Part shown: positions 1 to 4,978 of the stretch, piece after piece
How the letters are laid out: every line of letters begins with the position of its first letter
Numbering within the stretch: position 1 is the first letter of the stretch
Assembly (NCBI GenBank): GCA_946482345.1
Contig: CAMLRJ010000195.1
Location: 1-6,700 of the forward strand
Origin: an uncultured Cellvibrio sp.
Lineage (GTDB): Bacteria > Pseudomonadota > Gammaproteobacteria > Pseudomonadales > Cellvibrionaceae
DNA length: 6,700 nt
Reading direction: 5' to 3'
Notes under the pieces: generated by a model
What the model was told of the DNA's origin: nothing
Seen by the model: only the letters and a program-made list of their open reading frames with translations
Database searches by the model: none
Made by a program: the position numbers and the translations under genes

Positions 1-329
1 GGTGTATGCCAGACATCAAACCTGAACGACCGCCATTCAACCTGATCGCCTTCGGTTAATACGTGAGTGATAAATTCTATGCGTGGATCTTCGGGGCCAT
101 AAATAGGGCAATTAAATCGCTTGCGGATGTCGGCAAGGCCACCAATATGATCATTGTGGTGGTGGGTAATCAACACGCCATCCAATTGCAGCTGATATTT
201 TTCCAGTGCGCGAATACACACATCGGCATCGCCCGGATCAATCAGGATTGCATGGGCGTTATCCTGCAATAACCATAAATAATTATTCTGGAAAGCAGGC
301 AGCGCATCTATACGGTATTGATGAGGCAT
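1..329 (-). CDS. gloB: Hydroxyacylglutathione hydrolase (glyoxalase II), N-terminal part, cut by the window edge
   Basis: Hydrolyses S-lactoylglutathione to lactate and glutathione, the second step of cytosolic methylglyoxal detoxification. The 109 visible residues begin MPHQYRIDALPAFQNNYLWL, a typical GloB N-terminus. The metallo-beta-lactamase metal motif THHHNDH is at residues 55-61, giving ligands H56, H58, D60 and H61 for the dinuclear metal site, followed by the usual IGG. The frame is still open at W107-H108-T109 at the left edge, where the next His-containing motif (TPGHT in the family) would begin. The remaining C-terminal part (about 140 residues in typical family members) lies outside. 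The ATG is 3 nt after the yrdA stop codon, so the two genes are almost certainly one transcript, with translation probably coupled because only a weak Shine-Dalgarno is visible. Family assignment is firm; nothing looks broken. Confidence 0.95.
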   Translation of the reverse strand, partial: MPHQYRIDALPAFQNNYLWLLQDNAHAILIDPGDADVCIRALEKYQLQLDGVLITHHHNDHIGGLADIRKRFNCPIYGPEDPRIEFITHVLTEGDQVEWRSFRFDVWHT

Positions 330-332
330 AGA

Positions 333-869
333 TTAATTTTCAATGAGATAAGTGTTTTTCAATTTCACATAGTTATTGGCGGAATAACTGAAAAATTCTT
401 TTTCAGTTTGTTTGAGCGGGCGAACTTGTTTGACGGGTGAACCCATATATAAAAATCCCGATTCCAGACGTTTGCCGGGGGGGACCAGTGAGCCTGCACC
501 AATAACCACTTCATCTTCAACGACTGCGCCATCAAGAATGGTTGAGCCTATGCCAACCAAAATGCGATTTCCCAGTGTGCATCCATGCAAACAGACTGAA
601 TGACCAACGGTGACTTCATCACCAATCACCAGTGGATGCCCGGCGGGGTTGTAATCACTGGCATGGGTGATGTGTAATACCGACCCGTCCTGAATACTGG
701 TGCGTGCACCAATACGAATAAAATGCATGTCACCCCGTATTACAGTACATGGCCATACCGAAGAGTCCGAACCTATTTCAACATCACCAATAATAACCGC
801 CGATTCATCAACAAAAACACTTGAGTCCAGTTTCGGTTTTTTGTTTTGGTAATTTCTAATAGAAGGCAT
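333..869 (-). CDS. yrdA: Gamma-carbonic anhydrase-like hexapeptide-repeat protein (YrdA family)
   Basis: A 178-residue left-handed beta-helix protein of the gamma-carbonic anhydrase superfamily, expected to be a cytosolic trimer with metal at the subunit interfaces. Hexapeptide-type repeats ([LIV]-G-x-x) run from about residue 15 to 130. The likely zinc ligands are H66 (in SVLHITH), H90 and H95 (in VGHSVCLHGC), spaced as in the family. The C-terminal helix starts after the highly conserved GSPVKQVRPL and contains YSANNYVKLK, very close to E. coli YrdA (184 aa). Whether YrdA proteins are active carbonic anhydrases is not settled for this branch. The start is the ATG at 867-869, preceded by a modest GAGAAA-type ribosome site. 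It is the first gene of a yrdA-gloB operon. A run of seven C's (+ strand 477-483) encodes part of VPPG near residue 130. Reading frame and length are normal. Confidence 0.95.
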   Translation of the reverse strand: MPSIRNYQNKKPKLDSSVFVDESAVIIGDVEIGSDSSVWPCTVIRGDMHFIRIGARTSIQDGSVLHITHASDYNPAGHPLVIGDEVTVGHSVCLHGCTLGNRILVGIGSTILDGAVVEDEVVIGAGSLVPPGKRLESGFLYMGSPVKQVRPLKQTEKEFFSYSANNYVKLKNTYLIEN

Positions 870-907
870 AAATTTTTCTCATCAGGATCATGGGGAATTT
901 TCGGTAT

Positions 908-937
908 ATCATACGCGAAACAAATTAAAGATGTAGA
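908..937 (-). promoter_or_regulatory. Putative sigma70 promoter for yrdA-gloB
   Basis: On the minus strand a -35-like TCTACA (932-937, 4 of 6 consensus bases) is separated by 18 bp from a -10-like TATGAT (908-913, 5 of 6). Transcription would begin near 901, about 30 nt before the yrdA ATG. It lies in the only gap available to the operon, between divergent genes. It was found by eye, so the hexamers are suggestive only. No comparably good promoter was seen for prlC in the opposite direction. Confidence 0.45.
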
Positions 938-954
938 TGACTCCAAAATCCTCC

Positions 955-959
955 AGAGG
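955..959 (+). promoter_or_regulatory. Ribosome binding site that fixes the prlC start
   Basis: AGAGG lies 6 nt before the ATG at 966. The same frame is open upstream to an ATG at 846, but that start has no ribosome site and would overlap yrdA. The 966 start gives the family-typical N-terminus MLNPLLQNYFLPPFSKI, so the upstream 40 codons are not part of the gene. Confidence 0.85.
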
Positions 960-965
960 TGTTTA

Positions 966-3020
966 ATGTTGAATCCTTTATTGCAAAATTATTTTTTACC
1001 GCCTTTTTCCAAAATTCAGGTCAGTCATATTGAACCGGCTATTCAACAATTAATCAGTCAGGGACGGCAGCAATTGCATTCACTGGTCCCTGAATTGAAA
1101 ACCATCAATTGGGAAACATTAGTGCAGCCTTTGGAAGATCAGGGCGATAAATTGGACGCAGCCTGGGCGCCCATTAGCCATTTACATTCAGTTGCTGACA
1201 ATGATGAACTCAGAAAAGCATATGCCAGTTGTTTGTCTTTACTCACAGAATATTCAACAGAATTCAGTCAAAACCAACCGCTTTATAAAGCCTATCAACA
1301 ATTAGCGGATAGTGATCAATTTGCAAACCTTGGTCTTGCACAACAGCAAGCAGTTAAAAATGCTTTGCGTGATTTTCGCTTGGGCGGTGTTGCCCTGGCT
1401 GAAAAAGATAAACAGCGTTTTGCACAAATCAAACAGCGTCTTTCAGAGTTGGCCACAAAATTTTCCAATAATGTGTTGGATGCCACTCAAGCTTGGTACA
1501 AGCACATCACACAAGTCGAAAAACTTTCAGGTTTGCCTGATTCTGCACTTGCTCAGGCAGCACAAGCGGCTACACAAAAAAATCTGCCGGGTTATGTGTT
1601 AACGCTGGATTTTCCTTCCTACTACGCAGTCATGATGTATGCAGATGATCGTCAATTGCGTGAAGAAATTTATCGTGCTTATGTAACCCGTGCTTCAGCA
1701 GAAGGTAAAAAATTTGACGGAAGCTCAGCGGCGGAGTGGGATAACACTGACATTATTGCTGAAACACTGGCGTTACGTCATGAAAAAGCCAGATTGTTGG
1801 GATTTAATCATTATGCAGAGAAATCATTGGCCAGCAAAATGGCTGAATCACCTGAACAAGTGATGACCTTTTTAAATCAAATGGCAATCCAATCCAAACC
1901 TTATGCAGAAAAAGATTTTGCAGAGTTGGTGGCTTTTGCAAAATCGTCTGGGTGTGTTGATTTACAAGCTTGGGATGTCACCTATTACAGTGAAAAATTA
2001 CGCATTGCAAAATATGATATTTCGCAGGAAATGTTGCGAGTCTATTTCCCTGCGGAAAAAGTTATTGCGGGCATGTTCAGTATTGTACAAAAACTGTTTT
2101 CAATTCAAATCGAACAATTGAAAGACTTTGACACTTACCATCCAGATGTGCGTTTTTATCAAATCAAAAAAAATGATCAGGTTGTTGCTTATTTTTATCT
2201 GGATATGTTTTCGCGGGAAAATAAAAAGGGCGGTGCATGGATGGCTGATTGTCGTGTGCGTCGCAAAACAGCTCAAGGTGTGCAATTACCCGTCGCTTTT
2301 TTAACTTGCAACTTTACGCCACCTGTTGGCGACAAGCCTTCATTGTTGACGCATGATGAAGTCACGACTTTATTTCATGAGTTTGGTCATGGCTTGCATC
2401 ATATGTTGACGCAAATTGATGTTGCGGCGGTGAGTGGTATTAATGGCGTTGCCTGGGATGCGGTTGAGTTGCCCAGTCAATTTATGGAAAACTGGTGTTG
2501 GGAGGCGGATGCCATTCCTCTCATCTCCGGGCATTTTGAAACAGGTGAGCCGCTGCCAAAAAAATTGCTGAACAAAATGCTGGCAGCAAAAAACTTTCAA
2601 TCCGGCTTGCAAATGATCCGGCAATTGGAATTTTCGATTTTCGATTTTCGATTGCACGCAGAATATAACCCTGATTCTCCATTGAGTGCGCATCAATTAT
2701 TGAATCAGGTGCGTGATCAAATCGCGGTTATCAAACCACCAGCCTGCAATCGATTTGAAAATAGTTTTAGTCATATTTTTGCTGGCGGTTATGCTGCAGG
2801 TTATTACAGTTATAAATGGGCAGAAGTGCTGTCTGCCGATGCTTATTCACGATTTGAAGAAGAAGGCATTTTTAATTCTGAAACCGGCAATAGTTTTCTG
2901 ACCGAAATTTTGCAACAAGGCGGTAGCAAAGCACCGATGGAACTGTTCAAAAATTTTCGTGGTCGCGAGCCTAAAATTGATGCGCTTTTGCGTCACTCAG
3001 GAATTGTCGAAAATGCGTGA
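966..3020 (+). CDS. prlC: Oligopeptidase A, M3 family zinc metallopeptidase
   Basis: A cytosolic thimet-oligopeptidase-like enzyme that cleaves short peptides, including signal-peptide remnants. The product is 684 residues, against about 680 for E. coli PrlC. The N-terminal MLNPLL...LPPFSKI is characteristic. A mostly helical N-terminal half precedes the catalytic region with the zinc site H471-E-F-G-H475, followed by the third ligand E501 in VELPSQFMENW. The conserved tyrosine-rich substrate loop AGGYAAGYYSYKW follows at 606-618, with Y609, Y613 and Y616 matching the thimet oligopeptidase Y605/Y609/Y612 pattern. No signal peptide or membrane segment is seen. It is transcribed divergently from yrdA and followed 83 bp later by yheV, an arrangement suggesting co-transcription. 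A 7-bp tandem repeat at 2631-2651 lies inside the conserved LEFSIFDFRLH block without changing its length. Catalytic residues all appear present. Confidence 0.97.
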   Translation: MLNPLLQNYFLPPFSKIQVSHIEPAIQQLISQGRQQLHSLVPELKTINWETLVQPLEDQGDKLDAAWAPISHLHSVADNDELRKAYASCLSLLTEYSTEFSQNQPLYKAYQQLADSDQFANLGLAQQQAVKNALRDFRLGGVALAEKDKQRFAQIKQRLSELATKFSNNVLDATQAWYKHITQVEKLSGLPDSALAQAAQAATQKNLPGYVLTLDFPSYYAVMMYADDRQLREEIYRAYVTRASAEGKKFDGSSAAEWDNTDIIAETLALRHEKARLLGFNHYAEKSLASKMAESPEQVMTFLNQMAIQSKPYAEKDFAELVAFAKSSGCVDLQAWDVTYYSEKLRIAKYDISQEMLRVYFPAEKVIAGMFSIVQKLFSIQIEQLKDFDTYHPDVRFYQIKKNDQVVAYFYLDMFSRENKKGGAWMADCRVRRKTAQGVQLPVAFLTCNFTPPVGDKPSLLTHDEVTTLFHEFGHGLHHMLTQIDVAAVSGINGVAWDAVELPSQFMENWCWEADAIPLISGHFETGEPLPKKLLNKMLAAKNFQSGLQMIRQLEFSIFDFRLHAEYNPDSPLSAHQLLNQVRDQIAVIKPPACNRFENSFSHIFAGGYAAGYYSYKWAEVLSADAYSRFEEEGIFNSETGNSFLTEILQQGGSKAPMELFKNFRGREPKIDALLRHSGIVENA
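2631..2651 (+). repeat. Three perfect tandem copies of a 7-bp unit inside prlC
   Basis: TTTTCGA occurs three times head to tail. Because 7 is not a multiple of 3, loss or gain of one unit would shift the prlC frame. The encoded residues (FSIFDFR) align without gaps to the E. coli PrlC block LEFGLFDFRLH as I recall it, so the repeat probably arose by codon choice and not by expansion. Confidence 0.8.
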
Positions 3021-3040
3021 TGCTATAAAAACCAACACTC

Positions 3041-3066
3041 GTAGGGGCGGGCCCCTGTGCCCGCCC
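3041..3066 (+). repeat. REP-like palindrome with a GTAG head
   Basis: GTAG at 3041-3044 is immediately followed by a perfect 8-bp inverted repeat, GGGCGGGC (3045-3052) and GCCCGCCC (3059-3066), with loop CCCTGT. A GTAG/GGAG-type tetranucleotide at the foot of a GC-rich hairpin is the known architecture of REP elements mobilised by RAYT (TnpA-REP) transposases. It sits between prlC and yheV and is much more GC-rich than its surroundings. There is no T-tract after the stem, so it is not an intrinsic terminator. It may stabilise or attenuate the transcript. No RAYT gene is in the window. Confidence 0.75.
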
Positions 3067-3103
3067 AAGGCGAATAGGTGGAGCCACTGTTACGGAGATC
3101 ATT

Positions 3104-3343
3104 ATGTCATTTAGTCAAAAACGTCGTTTCGTTGCAGGCGCAGTCTGCCCACGTTGTTCAGAAATGGATAAATTGGTTGTGTATAACGAAGATGGAAAAG
3201 ATTTTCGTGAATGTGTTGCCTGTGGTTACAAAGACGAAATGCGTTTCAAATCTTCCGCAAAAGAATTGGAAACTCGCGTTAACCAAACTGAAGCAGAAAA
3301 AAACCAGATCGAAACAGTAAAAATTATTCCATTTGAGAAATAA
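3104..3343 (+). CDS. yheV: YheV-like putative metal-binding zinc-ribbon protein (DUF2387)
   Basis: A 79-residue cytosolic protein of unknown biochemical role. The N-terminus (KRRFVAGAVCPRC) matches the YheV family (compare KRFIAGAKCPAC in E. coli). Two knuckles, CPRC at 15-18 and CVAC at 37-40 followed by GY, make a four-cysteine zinc ribbon. The tail from residue 50 is charged and Glu/Lys-rich, probably helical, and ends in IIPFEK. E. coli YheV is about 66 aa, so this tail is somewhat long. The ATG at 3104 has a good GGAGA ribosome site (3094-3098). An overlapping frame starting at 3078 lacks family similarity and was rejected. Proximity to prlC, separated only by the REP hairpin, suggests shared transcription. 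The function cannot be stated beyond probable zinc binding. Confidence 0.9.
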   Translation: MSFSQKRRFVAGAVCPRCSEMDKLVVYNEDGKDFRECVACGYKDEMRFKSSAKELETRVNQTEAEKNQIETVKIIPFEK

Positions 3344-3371
3344 TTTAGGCGGTAAGGCTTTTCTGGCACAG

Positions 3372-3404
3372 GATTCGCAACAGCGAAATCAAGATAATTT
3401 TTTT
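3372..3404 (+). terminator. Weak candidate terminator after yheV
   Basis: A short stem, TTCGC (3374-3378) with GCGAA (3383-3387) closing an AACA loop, can be extended to G3372-C3390 with one bulged A. Seven T's (3398-3404) follow, but 7 nt after the stem, and a second run of seven T's lies at 3407-3413. The stem is short and the spacing imperfect, so termination here is only possible. An overlapping long-range pair, GCGAAAT (3383-3389) with ATTTCGC (3420-3426), offers an alternative fold. Confidence 0.3.
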
Positions 3405-3426
3405 AGTTTTTTTATCGAAATTTCGC

Positions 3427-3459
3427 TATGCCTTGGTGCATGGCATATTAAACATGCAC
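3427..3459 (+). promoter_or_regulatory. Interlocked dyads upstream of cynS, possible operator
   Basis: TATGCC (3427-3432) and GGCATA (3442-3447) form a perfect dyad with a 9-bp spacer. GTGCAT (3436-3441) and ATGCAC (3454-3459) form a second dyad with a 12-bp spacer, overlapping the first. A self-complementary CGAAATTTCG lies just upstream at 3416-3425. The group ends 16 bp before the cynS ATG. Such symmetry is typical of a dimeric regulator site. In E. coli the cyn operon is controlled by the LysR-type CynR, but there is no cynR here, so the regulator is unknown. I could not pick a convincing -35/-10 pair in this gap. Confidence 0.4.
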
Positions 3460-3475
3460 ACTGGTAATCCCCGCC

Positions 3476-3916
3476 ATGAAAAAAGAAGAACTTGTTGAAG
3501 CTATTATCATCGCCAAACAAAAAATGAATTTAACCTGGGAAGGCATAGCCAGCAGTATTGGCATGTCGCCGGTTTGGACTACATCGGTTTGTTTAGGCAT
3601 GAATAGCGCGCCAGCCGATAAAGCTGAAGCCTTGTGCAAAGTATTTAATCTACCCGAATCCGCCAAAGCTGCATTAATGCAATGCCCCACCAAAACCTGG
3701 GAACACGCAATTCCACAAGATCCACTGATTTATAGACTTTACGAAATGATCGGCGTTTACGGCCCAACAATTAAAGAAATTATTCACGAAAAATTCGGCG
3801 ATGGCATCATGAGCGCGATTGATTTCACCATGGAAATAGGCAAGGAAGAAAATCCAAAAGGCGATAGGGTGATTATTAATTTAAATGGGAAGTTTTTGCC
3901 TTATAAGAGTTGGTGA
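3476..3916 (+). CDS. cynS: Cyanate hydratase (cyanase)
   Basis: Catalyses bicarbonate-dependent breakdown of cyanate to ammonia and carbon dioxide via carbamate, in the cytosol as a homodecamer in known examples. The 146 residues comprise an N-terminal helical domain (about 1-75) and the C-terminal catalytic domain. R87, E90 and S113 lie in IYRLYEMIGVYG and HEKFGDGIMSAIDF and correspond to E. coli R96, E99 and S122 with a constant offset of 9. The C-terminus INLNGKFLPYKSW is also family-typical. The N-terminus is about 9 residues shorter than in E. coli, but the ATG at 3476 is the only suitable in-frame start, with a weak GGTAA ribosome site. There is no neighbouring cynT (carbonic anhydrase), cynX or cynR, so it appears to be a stand-alone gene. 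It converges with the cassette on its right across only 15 bp. Confidence 0.96.
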   Translation: MKKEELVEAIIIAKQKMNLTWEGIASSIGMSPVWTTSVCLGMNSAPADKAEALCKVFNLPESAKAALMQCPTKTWEHAIPQDPLIYRLYEMIGVYGPTIKEIIHEKFGDGIMSAIDFTMEIGKEENPKGDRVIINLNGKFLPYKSW

Positions 3917-3931
3917 TTTACTCAATAATTA

Positions 3932-4516
3932 TTAATTTTGGTCTTCTTCAAATGCATCGTGCCATGTTTTATTGAATCTATTTGTATATGTTGCATCATC
4001 AACAAATGGTGAGAAATTTCTATATTTCATCGATTCGGTTAGTGTTTTTGCTTTGTCACTATTTCCTATCTCGCGAAGAATATGCACTGCATCATTGAAA
4101 TCCGTATCTCGTCGCCATGCGCCACTTAGTTTCATTCCAAGCAGCTCATACCAGCTGGCGCTGAAAACACAAAGGTGGCTATGCCTGAAAAGCAAGTTTG
4201 CACTTTTAGTTTGTAATCCAAAAAATGAAACGCCATCATTAAGCCATGCATGTTTTCCGTCAGGTAAATTTTGTTCTGCGGCAACTTGGTTTATAAGTTC
4301 TGATAGTAACGCCTTGTCTTTTTCAGGAATGATTACATCAATATCGCGTGTCATTTGCCTGCTTCCAAAATGCAGAACACTAATTACTCCGCCTGCAGCA
4401 ACAAGTTCTATGCTCTTGCCTTTTTCTTGAAGCAAATCACCGAGTCTTTTGAGGGCAGTTTCAATAACTGTTTTTGAAAGTTTTCCAGAACCTATGTCGT
4501 AGTGTTTTTTAGTCAT
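3932..4516 (-). CDS. Nucleotidyltransferase-fold protein (AbiEii/DUF6036-like)
   Basis: A 194-residue protein with the signature of a minimal nucleotidyltransferase: AAGGVISVLHFGSRQMTRDID at residues 40-60, minus its last residue in some relatives, giving the Gly pair G42-G43, then T56-R57-D58-I59-D60 with two candidate metal-binding aspartates. A later block (124-147) reads LLGMKLSGAWRRDTDFNDAV, with K129, R135/R136, D137 and D139/D142, as in AbiEii and DUF6036 proteins, where such residues contribute to nucleotide binding or catalysis. No signal or membrane segments. It is the second gene of a two-gene leftward unit, 8 nt after the stop of the 128-aa gene. Family relatives include type IV-like toxins that modify tRNA, but many are uncharacterised. 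Whether this one is a toxin, a resistance-like nucleotidyltransferase or something else cannot be decided from sequence. Fold assignment is good; function is inferred. Confidence 0.75.
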   Translation of the reverse strand: MTKKHYDIGSGKLSKTVIETALKRLGDLLQEKGKSIELVAAGGVISVLHFGSRQMTRDIDVIIPEKDKALLSELINQVAAEQNLPDGKHAWLNDGVSFFGLQTKSANLLFRHSHLCVFSASWYELLGMKLSGAWRRDTDFNDAVHILREIGNSDKAKTLTESMKYRNFSPFVDDATYTNRFNKTWHDAFEEDQN

Positions 4517-4524
4517 ATTTTCAC

Positions 4525-4911
4525 TTAAATGAAATACATGAAGTTATTAACTACCTGAAGATTACGTTTTGCAAATGCAGGGCAGTAATACTCCCCTTCT
4601 AGCAAGCGATCACTTTGCAATCGAATAGGTTTGTTGAGAGCTTTAATTTTGCTACACCAGTCTGGAGCTTTCTGATTATCAGAATGTGGTGGTGCATTTA
4701 ACACTTCAACCAGTCGATCAATAATGCTAGCTTTTACTGCAAGGCGAGTTTCATCTTTATCGTTTGGCATGGGAACGAGATAACACTTAAAACCGTTTCT
4801 GTACCATTCCAACACGCAGTCTGAAAATTCAATTTCTCTTCTTGCCAGAAGATGGTCTGCCATCACATCCAGCATTTTACTGAGTTCATTTTCTTCGTAT
4901 TGGGTAACCAT
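4525..4911 (-). CDS. Unknown 128-aa protein paired with the nucleotidyltransferase
   Basis: I do not recognise this family. The open frame extends upstream to 5034 inside the transporter gene, but the ATG at 4909-4911 is preferred because a GAGGT ribosome site lies 5 nt before it and no overlap results. The product has a charged, probably helical N-terminal third (QYEENELSKMLDVMADHLL), a mixed middle including YRNGFKCYLVPMPND and a helix ASIIDRLVEVL, and a C-terminal block with APDWCSKI (82-89) and YYCPAFAKRNLQVVNNFMYF (108-127). Four cysteines (C32, C43, C86, C110) are widely spaced and make no obvious zinc motif. No winged-helix domain of the AbiEi type, signal peptide or membrane helix is evident. 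It is followed 8 nt later by the nucleotidyltransferase gene, so a partner or antitoxin-like role is plausible from context only. Confidence 0.75.
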   Translation of the reverse strand: MVTQYEENELSKMLDVMADHLLARREIEFSDCVLEWYRNGFKCYLVPMPNDKDETRLAVKASIIDRLVEVLNAPPHSDNQKAPDWCSKIKALNKPIRLQSDRLLEGEYYCPAFAKRNLQVVNNFMYFI

Positions 4912-4916
4912 AGAAT

Positions 4917-4921
4917 ACCTC
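4917..4921 (-). promoter_or_regulatory. Ribosome binding site that fixes the start of the 128-aa gene
   Basis: GAGGT on the minus strand, 5 nt before the ATG at 4911. It supports this internal start over the longer frame that begins at 5034 within the transporter coding region. Confidence 0.7.
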
Positions 4922-4938
4922 GATAATTGGTTACTCAA

Positions 4939-4967
4939 AGAATAGAGCGTTTCTAAGGGCTTCACAA
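4939..4967 (-). promoter_or_regulatory. Putative promoter of the two-gene nucleotidyltransferase cassette
   Basis: Minus-strand TTGTGA (4962-4967, 4 of 6 to the -35 consensus) is followed after exactly 17 bp by TATTCT (4939-4944, 4 of 6 to the -10 consensus). The start of transcription would be near 4932, about 20 nt before the ATG. It lies in the 67-bp gap after the transporter stop codon, so the cassette could be expressed independently of the transporter. Read-through from the transporter is not excluded, since no terminator is visible in the gap. Confidence 0.4.
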
Positions 4968-4978
4968 TCGTAGAAATC

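Noticed and set aside
63..272. Open frame antisense to gloB
   Set aside because: It is the complement of well-conserved GloB coding sequence, including the metal-binding motif.
884..912. Possible + strand promoter for prlC using TATCAT at 907-912
   Set aside because: The -10-like hexamer is reasonable but no -35-like sequence occurs at 16-18 bp, so I do not call it.
846..965. Upstream extension of prlC from an ATG at 846
   Set aside because: It would overlap yrdA on the other strand by 24 bp, has no ribosome site and no family similarity; the ATG at 966 has AGAGG at the right distance and the expected PrlC N-terminus.
2370..2696. 108-aa minus-strand frame over the prlC active-site region
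   Set aside because: Complement of the most conserved part of the M3 peptidase.
3078..3320. 80-aa open frame overlapping yheV in another frame
   Set aside because: Its sequence has no recognisable motif, whereas the frame from 3104 has the four-cysteine YheV pattern and a good ribosome site.
3448..3693. 81-aa minus-strand frame over the cynS 5' region
   Set aside because: Lies antisense to a complete cyanase gene and has no recognisable features.
3972..4430. 152-aa open frame antisense to the nucleotidyltransferase
   Set aside because: The opposite strand carries a coherent nucleotidyltransferase signature with a proper stop and start; this frame is Ser/Leu-rich with no motif.
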